From NCBI RefSeq assembly GCF_040932435.1, contig NZ_JBFQGA010000002.1, positions 310,001-374,000 of the forward strand: a stretch of DNA of 64,000 nucleotides. The letters run 5' to 3'. Within the stretch, counting starts at the first letter, position 1. Every line of letters starts with the position of its first letter. Both the position numbers and the translations under genes were made by a program. Source of the stretch: Kluyvera sp040932435 (GTDB lineage: Bacteria > Pseudomonadota > Gammaproteobacteria > Enterobacterales > Enterobacteriaceae). Under the pieces are notes generated by a model. The model had not been told where the DNA came from and made no database searches. It saw only the letters and a list, made by a program, of their open reading frames with translations. Positions 9,393-18,150 of this stretch are shown piece by piece.

Positions 9393-10157
9393 ATGCAAAA
9401 TCGTAAAGTGGTGTTTATTACCGGAGCAACTTCCGGCTTTGGGGAAGCGGCGGCGCATGTCTTTGCCCACGCGGGCTGGGCGCTGGTATTGGGCGGTCGT
9501 CGGCTATCGCGTCTTCAGGCTTTACAGGCCGAACTAGCATCATTGGTGCCGGTCCATGTGATTGAGTTGGACGTCCGGGACAGCGACGCGGTGCAGGCCG
9601 CCGTCACTGCCCTGCCCGCTGAGTTTGCCGATGTCACTGCGCTTATCAACAATGCAGGGCTGGCGCTGGCACCGCAGCCGGCGCAGAAGGTCGATTTGAC
9701 CGACTGGCACACCATGATTGATACCAACGTCACCGGGCTGGTTAACGTCACCCACGCCCTGCTGCCGACGCTGATTGCTCACGGTGCAGGCGCCAGCATT
9801 ATTAATATCGGTTCGATTGCCGGGCAGTGGCCGTATCCGGGAAGCCATGTGTATGGTGCCAGCAAGGCGTTTGTGCAGCAGTTTAGCTATAACTTACGCT
9901 GCGACCTGCTGGGCACCGGCGTGCGCGTGACCGACCTCGCGCCGGGGATTGCCGAAACCGAGTTTACGCTGGTGCGCACCAAGGGAGATCTTGCAGCGTC
10001 CGATGCGCTTTATCGCGGCACGACGCCGCTGTCGGCGCGGGATATCGCCGAGCAGATGTTTTACATTGCCAGTTTACCGGACCATATGAATATTAACCGC
10101 GTCGAGGTGATGCCGGTGCGTCAGGCGTGGCAGCCGTTTGCGATTGATAGGGATTGA
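9393..10157 (+). CDS. Short-chain dehydrogenase/reductase, YdfG-like
   Basis: This 254-residue protein is a classical SDR with the nucleotide-binding motif TGATSGFG near residue 10, the NNAG motif and the catalytic Y-x-x-x-K (YGASK). It resembles E. coli YdfG, an NADP-dependent serine/3-hydroxy-acid dehydrogenase, over the whole length, but it is not in the ydfG position and could be a paralogue with another substrate. The ATG follows an AGGAGA ribosome site. It is divergent from the aminotransferase gene across about 180 bp. Confidence 0.8.
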   Translation: MQNRKVVFITGATSGFGEAAAHVFAHAGWALVLGGRRLSRLQALQAELASLVPVHVIELDVRDSDAVQAAVTALPAEFADVTALINNAGLALAPQPAQKVDLTDWHTMIDTNVTGLVNVTHALLPTLIAHGAGASIINIGSIAGQWPYPGSHVYGASKAFVQQFSYNLRCDLLGTGVRVTDLAPGIAETEFTLVRTKGDLAASDALYRGTTPLSARDIAEQMFYIASLPDHMNINRVEVMPVRQAWQPFAIDRD

Positions 10158-10170
10158 GTGTGGAGAAGGT

Positions 10171-10357
10171 CCCTCACCCTAGCCCTCTCCCCAAAGGGGC
10201 GAAGGGATCGTTCGGTGTCGTTGGTAGAGAACGGCGCAGTTTTTCCCCCTCACCCTAGCCCTCTCCCCACAGGGGCGAGGGGACCGTTTAGGGTCGTTGG
10301 TAAAGAATGGTGCTGATTTTCTCCCTCTCCCTTCTAGGGAGAGGGTCGGGGTGAGGG
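10171..10357. repeat. Array of C-rich hairpin repeats
   Basis: Two direct copies begin at 10171 and 10247 (76-bp period), each with CCCTCACCCTAGCCCTCTCC followed by a GGGGCGA-type complement and a GGTCGTTGGTA-like tail. A third, inverted copy ends at 10357 (GGGAGAGGGTCGGGGTGAGGG). The array fills the gap between the SDR gene and the convergent ABC ATPase gene. The same core occurs at 7806. It can form long hairpins in RNA of either strand; no coding capacity is seen. Confidence 0.8.
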
Positions 10358-10375
10358 TATTGCGCGCACAATCCC

Positions 10376-11137
10376 CTAACGACTGCTCTGCAAAAACTGC
10401 CTCACCCTCTCCGACTTCGGCTGCGTAAAGAACATCTCCGGCGGCGCTTTCTCAATCAAAATCCCTTTCTCCAAAAACACCACTTCGTTTGATACCTGAC
10501 GAGCAAACTCCATCTCATGGGTGACCACCACCATGGTATAGCCCTCCGCCGCCAGCGATTTCATCACGCTCAGCACTTCATTTACGCGCTCAGGATCGAG
10601 CGCCGACGTCGGTTCATCAAACAACAGTACCTCCGGAGACATCGCCAGCGAGCGGGCGATTGCCACCCGCTGTTTCTGCCCGCCGGAGAGGGTTATCGGA
10701 TAGGCGTCAGCCTTATTGTCCATTCCCACTTTCGTGAGCTGCTGATGGGCCATCTCCCGCGCCTCATCGCGCTTCATGCCCTTCACGTGCAGCAGCGCCT
10801 CCATCACGTTTTGTGCAACAGTCAGGTGCGGCCACAGGTTGAAGCTCTGGAAAACCATACCCACGCGCTCGCGGATTTTGGACAAATCACGATGCGACAT
10901 CGCTTTACCAGACCGGTCGTCCACGCCAATACGCTGACCGCCGATATGAATCTCGCCCCGGTCGGGCTGTTCCAGCCAATTCATACAGCGCAGCAGCGTC
11001 GATTTCCCCGACCCCGAGGAGCCCAGAATGCTGACCACCGTCCCCTTCTCCACCGTCAAATTAATATCTCGTAGCACCTCGACATTATCGAACTGCTTGG
11101 AGACATTTTTGACACTCACGGCCGTGATATTAGACAT
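10376..11137 (-). CDS. Polar amino-acid ABC transporter, ATP-binding subunit
   Basis: This 253-residue ATPase is of the HisP/GlnQ type. It has Walker A GSSGSGKST, the Q-loop region VFQSFNLWPH, the signature LSGGQKQR, Walker B LLFDEPTSALDP and the switch histidine VVTHE. It is the last gene of a four-gene operon reading binding protein, two permeases, ATPase, and overlaps the preceding permease gene by 8 bp. The substrate is a polar or charged amino acid or related compound by family; it cannot be narrowed further. Confidence 0.92.
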   Translation of the reverse strand: MSNITAVSVKNVSKQFDNVEVLRDINLTVEKGTVVSILGSSGSGKSTLLRCMNWLEQPDRGEIHIGGQRIGVDDRSGKAMSHRDLSKIRERVGMVFQSFNLWPHLTVAQNVMEALLHVKGMKRDEAREMAHQQLTKVGMDNKADAYPITLSGGQKQRVAIARSLAMSPEVLLFDEPTSALDPERVNEVLSVMKSLAAEGYTMVVVTHEMEFARQVSNEVVFLEKGILIEKAPPEMFFTQPKSERVRQFLQSSR

Positions 11138-11795
11138 GGCTCATTCCTCTTTTGGCGCTATAAACAGTCAACCGCTTCACCAGCAGCTCAAGCAAAATGC
11201 TGATAGCCCAATACAGCGCAATGGCGACAATAAAGGCGTTAAACGGAATGAAATAGGTCGCCTGCACGCTGTTCGCGGCGGCGGTGATTTCCTGCACGGT
11301 GATGATGCTCAGAAACGCGGTATCCTTCAGACAAATAATCAACTGATTGCCTAACAGAGGCAGCGCGGAGGAGAAAATATTCGGTAGGACAATGCGGCGA
11401 AAAATCATGTAGCGGGAAAAGCCCTGCACCACCGCAGCCTCAATATAGCCGTGGGAAAATACCCGACGCTGGCTACGTAAAATCTCAAAGAAATAAGCGC
11501 CATGATAAATAATCAGCGCCAGTAAACCGGCGGTCCAGGCATCAAGGCTAATGCCCAGCTCCGGTAGGCCGTAATACAGTAAATAGGCCAGAATCAGAAA
11601 CGGCACCGCGCGCATCAGATTCACGAAGCCCATAATCACATTATTCAAGACGCGTTTTTGGTATTCGGTGAAATAACACAGCAGTGTGCCTATCAATAGC
11701 CCACAGACGGCGGCGATAATAAATAGCTGCAAGGTCGCCAGCAGTCCGGCGATAAAGTTGTCGTGCTCAGCCCAGATAATTGCCCATTGATTCAT
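11130..11795 (-). CDS. Polar amino-acid ABC transporter permease (HisM/ArtM type)
   Basis: This 221-residue membrane subunit has about five hydrophobic spans and the EAA loop that docks to the ATPase (EAAVVQGFSRYMIFRRIVLP). It probably forms a heterodimer with the permease encoded 15 bp upstream. It overlaps the ATPase gene downstream by 8 bp, indicating translational coupling. Confidence 0.9.
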   Translation of the reverse strand: MNQWAIIWAEHDNFIAGLLATLQLFIIAAVCGLLIGTLLCYFTEYQKRVLNNVIMGFVNLMRAVPFLILAYLLYYGLPELGISLDAWTAGLLALIIYHGAYFFEILRSQRRVFSHGYIEAAVVQGFSRYMIFRRIVLPNIFSSALPLLGNQLIICLKDTAFLSIITVQEITAAANSVQATYFIPFNAFIVAIALYWAISILLELLVKRLTVYSAKRGMSHV

Positions 11796-11810
11796 CGTTC
11801 CTCCCGGGAC

Positions 11811-12452
11811 TTAGCGCGCCAGTCGTTTTGCTTTACGTTCCGCCATGCTTTGCAGCTTCAGCAGCAGACCAATAATCACCACATACAGCAGCCCAGCGGC
11901 CAGGATGGGGGAAAGCGGTTCGTAGGTGACGGAGGAGATTCGGTTGGTGACGCGGGTGAGATCCACCACGCCAATAACCGCAATTGCCGGGCTGCCTTTG
12001 ATTAAGAAAGACATCTCGTTCACCAGCGCCGGTAAGCTCTCCAGCCACATTTGTGGCAGCATGATGTAGCGAAAATAGGGCCAGCGGCGCATCCCCACCG
12101 ACTCCGCGGCTTCGCGCTGCTCACGCGGAAAAGTACGAAAGGCGTTGCGCCAGATTTCGGCGTTAAAAGCGGAGGTGTTGAGCGTCAGCGCAACAATCGC
12201 CGCCAGGGTTTTATCGAGGTTAATGCCAACCGTCGGCAGCGATAAAAATAGAAACAGCACCAGCGTCACCAGCGGCGTGGCGCGGGCAAGGCTGATATAG
12301 ACCACCAAAATCTGGTCGATAATGGGGATTTTCATCATCCGGACAAAGGCGATAATCAGCCCGATAACCACGCCGAAGGCGATGGCGATTGCCGAGATCC
12401 ACAGGGTTGTCCATGCGCCTTCAAACAGTAACTGCCATGCGATTGAGTCCAT
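11811..12452 (-). CDS. Polar amino-acid ABC transporter permease (HisQ/ArtQ type)
   Basis: This 213-residue inner-membrane subunit carries an EAA loop (EAAESVGMRRWPYFRYIMLP) and about five hydrophobic segments. It lies between the binding-protein gene and the second permease gene on the same strand. A hairpin lies in the 46-bp gap to the binding-protein gene, so its expression may be lower than that of the binding protein. Confidence 0.9.
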   Translation of the reverse strand: MDSIAWQLLFEGAWTTLWISAIAIAFGVVIGLIIAFVRMMKIPIIDQILVVYISLARATPLVTLVLFLFLSLPTVGINLDKTLAAIVALTLNTSAFNAEIWRNAFRTFPREQREAAESVGMRRWPYFRYIMLPQMWLESLPALVNEMSFLIKGSPAIAVIGVVDLTRVTNRISSVTYEPLSPILAAGLLYVVIIGLLLKLQSMAERKAKRLAR

Positions 12453-12475
12453 GTGGCCCTCCTCGTTTCAAACGG

Positions 12476-12493
12476 GCGGCGGTTTCCCGCCGC
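12476..12493 (-). terminator. Intra-operon hairpin after the binding-protein gene
   Basis: On the coding strand a perfect 7-bp GC stem (GCGGCGG / CCGCCGC) closes a GAAA-type tetraloop, 5 bp after the binding-protein stop codon. There is no strong U-run, so it is more likely an mRNA 3'-end stabiliser or attenuator than a full terminator. It fits the usual excess of binding protein over permease. Confidence 0.55.
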
Positions 12494-12498
12494 ATTCA

Positions 12499-13350
12499 TT
12501 ACTGCCCAGCGAGCTTATGGAACTGCGCGGCGCTGGTAATCGGCTCGGTTGGCAGGTCATCGTAGGTTTCGCCAAACCATTTTTTCTGCAGTTCGGCAAG
12601 CTTGCCCGTTTCACGCATGTGCTGGGTAAATTTGGTCATATACGCCAACAGCTCCGGCGAACTTTTTGGCATCGGCCAAGCCATATAGCCCGGGCCAGAA
12701 ACCGGCAATCCTTTGGCAAAGACTTTTGGTTTAGCTTTCACTAGGTCGTTGACTGAAATCACCACGTTAATCACGTAATCGAGGCGCTTATTGGCTAAAT
12801 CGGCGTAGGCTTCCGGATAGGATGGATATTCCACCACCGGCCCCAACTTGCCGCCGGTTTTTTCGATCATCGCTTTCAGTTCCGGTAAACGCGCAAGTAA
12901 AGCACTACCCGCCTGGAGGCCCACTTTTTTACCGCTTAAATCAGCAATGGTATTTAACGAGGTGTCGCCAGCGCGCTTAACAAAATAGTGCTGCGCCGAG
13001 GCCCACGGCGGGGTGAAATTAAACACGTTAAGACGTTCATCGGTCACCACCGCGCCGGTTAAGGCCATATCGTATTGCCCTGTCGACACCGCCGCTAATA
13101 ATCCCGTCCACGGCAAAATGCTTTGCGTGACGTTGAATTTGGCGTATTCACGAAGGGCCGCCAGCATATCTTTGTTAAAACCATCGGCATTGCCGTTATT
13201 CATAAAGTTAAACGGCGCGTAATCATCCTCGGTCGCCACTTTTAAGGTCCCGGACTTTTCAATTTCCGGCAAATCGGCCGCAGCCACCTGCAAAGAAAAG
13301 GTCATCGCCATAACGGCGGCCAGATAATACGAACCCATCTTTCTTTTCAT
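12499..13350 (-). CDS. Periplasmic amino-acid-binding protein of ABC importer
   Basis: This 283-residue protein is a type II periplasmic binding protein of the polar amino-acid family (SBP_bac_3). I set the start at the ATG at 13350 because it gives a clean signal peptide (MKRKMGSYYL... ending VAAA) and lies in the usual place; the reading frame is open for 81 codons further upstream, but that extension has no signal character. The mature protein begins with the family pattern TLKVATEDDYAPFNF and contains DMALTGAVVTDERLNVFNFT. It is the first gene of the operon and is divergent from a MocR-type regulator gene 231 bp away. Confidence 0.9.
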   Translation of the reverse strand: MKRKMGSYYLAAVMAMTFSLQVAAADLPEIEKSGTLKVATEDDYAPFNFMNNGNADGFNKDMLAALREYAKFNVTQSILPWTGLLAAVSTGQYDMALTGAVVTDERLNVFNFTPPWASAQHYFVKRAGDTSLNTIADLSGKKVGLQAGSALLARLPELKAMIEKTGGKLGPVVEYPSYPEAYADLANKRLDYVINVVISVNDLVKAKPKVFAKGLPVSGPGYMAWPMPKSSPELLAYMTKFTQHMRETGKLAELQKKWFGETYDDLPTEPITSAAQFHKLAGQ

Positions 13351-13581
13351 CGTGTGACCCCTGTTTAAATGCCCGATACGTGAATTCCCGCAGCGTTGGA
13401 AGCGTTGCAAGATATGTGCCGACAGCGGCAAAGTTTTCTGTTCGCTGGTGACGTTTTTACTGTAGGGAGACTTTTTGCATTCTGAATAGAGCCAGTTTTT
13501 GCACGTCGTTGTGTCAGACGAATTCAGGCTGGTACAAAAATTGCTGAGGATTAAGAAAGCGGATACCGGAAGGAGCAGACG

Positions 13582-15045
13582 ATGATTCGGCACTTACTGC
13601 ACGTGGATTTTGACCAGCAGCGCGGTTTACAAGAGCAGGTTCGCGAGTCGCTGGTGAACGCGATTTTAGGCGGAATTTTCCCCGCCGACACGCCGCTACC
13701 CTCGTGCCGACAGCTGGCAAGCCAGCTTCAGGTCTCGCGCAATACCACCGCGCTGGTGTTTGAAAGTCTCGTCAACGAGGGCTACCTCCTAAGCCGTCCA
13801 CGCAGCGGATACTACCTGCATCCAGACTACTGCACCCCGCGCCTTAGCAGCGCCGCGCCTGCACCTATCGACTCAGAGAGTGCACCATCATGGGGCAAAC
13901 GGCTCAACATCACCCCCAGTCAGCAGGAGTCGATTTTAAAACCGGCAGGCTGGATGAACTATCGCTACCCATTTATCTACGGCCAGCCGGATACCGGCCA
14001 ATTTCCGCTGGCGAGCTGGCGCGCTGCCGCCAACTGGCTGCACGGCGGTACACGCTCGCCGTCCTGGGTGGTTGATCATATCGATCAGGATGTGCCGATG
14101 CTTATCGAGCAGATCCGCACCCGCGTCCTGCCCAAACGCGGGATCGTCGCCGCACCTGATGAAATCTTGATAACGCTGGGATCACAAAACGCGCTGTACC
14201 TGCTGACCCGCCTGCTGATGTCCCGCGAGACCCGCGTCGGCGTTGAGAACCCCGGTTTTCGTGAGGCGATAAATACCTTTATGCTCGGCGACACTCAGAT
14301 TGTGCCGCACCCGGTCGATGAACAGGGCATCGTGCTAAACGATGCGCCGTGCGATTACTACTATGTCACGCCGGGACACCAGGTACCGACCGGCGTCACC
14401 ATGAGCAAAGCCCGCCGCAGCCAGCTGTTGAGCTATGCGGCGCAGCACGATGCGGTGATTATTGAAGATGATTACGATTCGGAGAGTAACTTCCAGGCCA
14501 ATCCGCTACCGGCGCTGAAGGCCAGCGATCGCAGCGGACGCGTGGTTTATGTCAGCAGCCTGTCAAAAGCGCTGTCGCCGGGGCTACGACTGGGGTTTAT
14601 GGTGGCCGATCCGGATTTGATTGATGAGGCCCGCGCCCTGCGCCGTTTGGTCTATCGTCATCCGCCGACCAATATTCAGTATCAGATGGCGCATTTTCTG
14701 GCACAGGGGCATTACGAAACGCATCTGCGGCGCTATCGTGACGACTCTGCTCGTCGTTGGGAGAGGCTCAACCACGCGCTCTCAACGCTGCTGCCAGAGT
14801 GCCAGCCGCTGCCCGGCAGCGAGCACGCCAATGCTTTCTGGCTGCGCACGCCTGCGCATATCAGCACGCAGCAGCTCACTTGGCGCGCGGCGCATACCGG
14901 CGTATTGATTGAACCCGGTGCGCGGCACTTTCTCGATGCCGCACCGCCGGATAACTTTTTCCGTATGGGGTTTCACGCTATCAACCCCGACGCCATCGCG
15001 CCGGGGGTCGATATGCTGCGCCATCAGCTGGCGCAGATGGGTTAG
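13582..15045 (+). CDS. MocR/GntR-family regulator with aminotransferase-like domain
   Basis: This 487-residue protein joins an N-terminal GntR-type winged helix (residues about 10-75, including LPSCRQLASQLQVSRNT) to a fold-type I aminotransferase-like domain with the PLP lysine in SSLSKALSPGLRLGF. This is the MocR layout, in which PLP or a PLP-amino acid adduct usually controls DNA binding. It is transcribed away from the amino-acid ABC operon, which is therefore its likely target. The stop codon overlaps the convergent RND pump stop by 3 bp, with no terminator between them. Start ATG follows GGAAGGAG. Confidence 0.88.
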   Translation: MIRHLLHVDFDQQRGLQEQVRESLVNAILGGIFPADTPLPSCRQLASQLQVSRNTTALVFESLVNEGYLLSRPRSGYYLHPDYCTPRLSSAAPAPIDSESAPSWGKRLNITPSQQESILKPAGWMNYRYPFIYGQPDTGQFPLASWRAAANWLHGGTRSPSWVVDHIDQDVPMLIEQIRTRVLPKRGIVAAPDEILITLGSQNALYLLTRLLMSRETRVGVENPGFREAINTFMLGDTQIVPHPVDEQGIVLNDAPCDYYYVTPGHQVPTGVTMSKARRSQLLSYAAQHDAVIIEDDYDSESNFQANPLPALKASDRSGRVVYVSSLSKALSPGLRLGFMVADPDLIDEARALRRLVYRHPPTNIQYQMAHFLAQGHYETHLRRYRDDSARRWERLNHALSTLLPECQPLPGSEHANAFWLRTPAHISTQQLTWRAAHTGVLIEPGARHFLDAAPPDNFFRMGFHAINPDAIAPGVDMLRHQLAQMG

Positions 15046-18000
15046 CCTGCCCGGCGGTGCGCCCACTCGCGCAGCCGCTGGAACAGAACATACAACGACG
15101 GGATAAACAGAATGCCAATCACCGTGGCCACCAACATACCGCTAAACACCGTGGTACCGATGATTCGGCGGCTCATCGCCCCCGCGCCGGTGGAGAACAT
15201 CATCGGCATGATGCCGATAATAAACGACACCGCCGTCATCATCACCGCCCGGAAGCGGCGGGTTGCCCCTTCACGCGCAGCCTCGGTAATCGACATTCCT
15301 GACTGACGCCGTTCGCGGGCGAACTCGACAATAAGAATCGCGTTTTTCGCCGCCAGCGCTATCAGTAGCACCAATCCTATTTGGACATAAACGTCGTTGG
15401 CATAGCCGCTAATCCACAGCCACAACAGCGCGCCGCCGATGGCGAACAACACCGACAGCATTACGCTTGCTGGTAGCGTCCAGCTTTCGTACTGGGCAAC
15501 AAGGAACAGCCACGCCATCGCCACCGCCGCTAGCACAATCCAGATCGCCTGGTTGCCGGTCTGCTGCTCCTGCCAAGACAGGCCGCTCCAAGCGTAGTCG
15601 TAGCCTTGCGGCAAATGTTCAGCCAGCAGCGCTTCCATCTGCGTCATCGCCGTACGGCTGCTGACCCCTTCCGCCGCCGAACCGCTCACCGAAACCGACG
15701 GGAACTGGTTGTACTGCTGGATAAACGGGGCACCGACGGTTGGCGTGATGGTAACCAGATTGCTTAGGCGAACCCGCTCATCGTGGTTGCTACGCACAAA
15801 CAGCTCGCTGATTTGCTCTGCTCGCTCGCGCCACTGCATCTCGTTTTGCATCACCACGTGGTAGACGCGATTGTTAATGCTAAAGTCTCCGGCGCGCGCG
15901 CCGCCGAATGCCGTTTGCAGGCTGTTAAATATACGTGATACCGGGACGTCAAGACGGGCGGCTTGGTCACGATCGACGGTGAGCGTCAGCTGCGGAACAT
16001 TGCTGCTCCAGGTGGTGAATACCCGGCTCAGCTGCGGATGCTGGTTGGCTTTCATTAATATCGCTCGAGTCACCTGCTCAAGTTCGGCGGAGGATTGTCC
16101 GGCCTGCGCCAGAATACGCAAGTCGAAGCCCGCCGCGCTGCCAAGTCCTGGTAATGTTGGCGGCGCAAACAGCATGATGGTTGCCTCTGGCAGCGTGTGA
16201 AGCTGGCGCTGCAGCTCCGCCATTACCGCGTCCAGCGGCTCACGCTGCGACCAGTCTTTGAGCATCAGCGAGATAAAGCCGCTGTTGGAAGCACTCGTGC
16301 CGCTGAGAATACTAAAACCCGAAACCTGAATCACATCCTCAACCGCCGGATGCGCCCCGAGAAGCAGCCTAGCCTTTGCCATGACCGCCTCGGTGCGTTC
16401 TAAAGACGCCGATTCTGGCAGCTGTACGTTAGCAAAAACGTAGCCCTGATCTTCAGCCGGCAGGAAGCCCTTCGGCATAGTCGAGAAGCTAAATGCCACC
16501 AGCAGCGCGGCGGTTAACGTTGCGGCTACCGCCACCAGCGGGCGATGGTTCACCCATGCCACCAGCCGACCGTAACCATCGCGCGTAACGTCAAGCCCAC
16601 GGTTGAAGGCCTGGAAAAAACGCGCCGGTTTTTCCGGACGCGGACGCAACAACAGCGCGCAAAGCGCCGGGGTTAACGTCAGCGCCACGATGCTTGAAAG
16701 CGTCACCGCCGTCGATAAGGTCACCGCAAACTGACGATACAGCTCACCGACGATCCCCGGCAGCATGGCGACGGGCACAAATACCGCCAGCAGCACCAGC
16801 GTGGTGGCAATCACCGGGCCAGCAATTTGTTTCAACGCCAGCGCGGTGGCCTCGGTGCGGCTTAGCCCTTCCGCCATATGGCCTTCAACGCTTTCCACCA
16901 CCACGATGGCGTCATCCACCACCATGGTCAGCGCCAGAATAATGGCGAACAAACTCAGGGTATTGGCGCTGTAGCCCAGCAGGTAGAGCACCGCAAAGGT
17001 GCCGACCAACGACACGGGAATCGCCAGCGCGACGATAAGCGTGGCGCGCAGGCTTTGCAGAAAGAGGGAAACAACTGCCACCACCGCCAGCAGCGTCAGT
17101 GCGAGCGAAGTACCAATCTCTTTAATGGTCGCCGACACAAAACGGGTGGTGTCAAACTTGACCTCCCATTTCAGATCCGCTGGGAAACGGGTTTGTAGAC
17201 GTGTCAGTTCATTTCGCACCACGCTCGCCACCTGCAGCGCGTTGGCCGTCGGCGTGGGATAAATGCCCATATAGGCGGAGTCTACGCCGTTTAGCTGCGC
17301 ACTTGAGCTGTAGCTACGCGCCCCCAGCTCAATATTGGCGACATCGGACAAACGCACTAACTGCCCCAGCCCACCGCTGCGCACTACAATCTGGCCGAAC
17401 TCATCGGCTTCGGTGAGTCGTCCTAAGCCGTTGATGGTTAGGGTTTGTTGCTGGCCGTTAAACACCGGCGGCGTGCCGATTTGCCCAGCCGCGCCCTGCA
17501 CATGCTGCTCGTTTAGCGCGTTGGCGATATCGTCGCTGGTGATGTTGAGCGCGTTCATCCGATCCGGACGCAGCCAAATACGCATGCTGTAATCGCGCGC
17601 ACCAAACATCTGCACCTGACCCACGCCCGGCAAACGCGCCAGCGCTTCGCGGATCTGCGTGCTGGCATAGTTACTGACCTGCAGCGGCGTCATGGTGCTA
17701 TTAGGAGAATAGAGGCTCACGCCCATCAGCAGATTGCTGGCGCGTTTACGCACCTGCACACCGTTTTGCTGCACCGCAGACGGCAACTGTGCCACCGCTT
17801 GGGCGACGCGGTTTTGCACATCAATCGCCGCCATATCCGGGTCAGTGCCCGCCGCAAAAGTGAGATTCAGGCTGTAGCCGCCATCATCAGAGCTGGTCGA
17901 TTCCATATACAACATCTGGTCAACGCCGTTGAGCTGCGTTTCCAGCGGCGCAGCGATGGCCTGCGCCACGTCCTGCGCGCTGGCGCCCGGCCAGCTGGCG

Positions 18001-18137
18001 CTGACGTTAACCACCGGCGGCGTGATTTGCGGATATTGCTCGACCGGAATAAGCTTCAGCGCCACGGCACCGACAAACGTCATCAGCAGCGCAATCACCA
18101 TGGCAAAACGTGGACGACGGATAAAAAACGTCAGCAT
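15042..18137 (-). CDS. RND multidrug-type efflux transporter (HAE-1 family)
   Basis: This 1,031-residue inner-membrane protein has the AcrB/MexB architecture: TM1 at the start, two large periplasmic loops and about twelve spans. The proton-relay aspartates are present in TMVVDDAIVVVE (about residues 408-409) and the TM10 lysine in ALAAKNAILIVE. It would pump drugs or other amphiphiles with the adaptor encoded 13 bp upstream; no outer-membrane factor gene is adjacent, so TolC is the likely partner. It is not the acrB locus, and I do not recognise it as a named pump with confidence. No local regulator is on the same strand. Confidence 0.9.
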   Translation of the reverse strand: MLTFFIRRPRFAMVIALLMTFVGAVALKLIPVEQYPQITPPVVNVSASWPGASAQDVAQAIAAPLETQLNGVDQMLYMESTSSDDGGYSLNLTFAAGTDPDMAAIDVQNRVAQAVAQLPSAVQQNGVQVRKRASNLLMGVSLYSPNSTMTPLQVSNYASTQIREALARLPGVGQVQMFGARDYSMRIWLRPDRMNALNITSDDIANALNEQHVQGAAGQIGTPPVFNGQQQTLTINGLGRLTEADEFGQIVVRSGGLGQLVRLSDVANIELGARSYSSSAQLNGVDSAYMGIYPTPTANALQVASVVRNELTRLQTRFPADLKWEVKFDTTRFVSATIKEIGTSLALTLLAVVAVVSLFLQSLRATLIVALAIPVSLVGTFAVLYLLGYSANTLSLFAIILALTMVVDDAIVVVESVEGHMAEGLSRTEATALALKQIAGPVIATTLVLLAVFVPVAMLPGIVGELYRQFAVTLSTAVTLSSIVALTLTPALCALLLRPRPEKPARFFQAFNRGLDVTRDGYGRLVAWVNHRPLVAVAATLTAALLVAFSFSTMPKGFLPAEDQGYVFANVQLPESASLERTEAVMAKARLLLGAHPAVEDVIQVSGFSILSGTSASNSGFISLMLKDWSQREPLDAVMAELQRQLHTLPEATIMLFAPPTLPGLGSAAGFDLRILAQAGQSSAELEQVTRAILMKANQHPQLSRVFTTWSSNVPQLTLTVDRDQAARLDVPVSRIFNSLQTAFGGARAGDFSINNRVYHVVMQNEMQWRERAEQISELFVRSNHDERVRLSNLVTITPTVGAPFIQQYNQFPSVSVSGSAAEGVSSRTAMTQMEALLAEHLPQGYDYAWSGLSWQEQQTGNQAIWIVLAAVAMAWLFLVAQYESWTLPASVMLSVLFAIGGALLWLWISGYANDVYVQIGLVLLIALAAKNAILIVEFARERRQSGMSITEAAREGATRRFRAVMMTAVSFIIGIMPMMFSTGAGAMSRRIIGTTVFSGMLVATVIGILFIPSLYVLFQRLREWAHRRAG

Positions 18138-18150
18138 CCTGTCTCCTTAA

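Noticed and set aside
13351..13593. N-terminal extension of the amino-acid-binding protein
   Set aside because: The extra 81 residues have no signal character and would overlap the start of the divergent MocR gene; the ATG at 13350 gives a proper signal peptide.
15042..18137. Identification of the RND pump as acrB or oqxB
   Set aside because: The N-terminal sequence differs from both, acrR and oqxR are absent, and the location is wrong, so no symbol was assigned.
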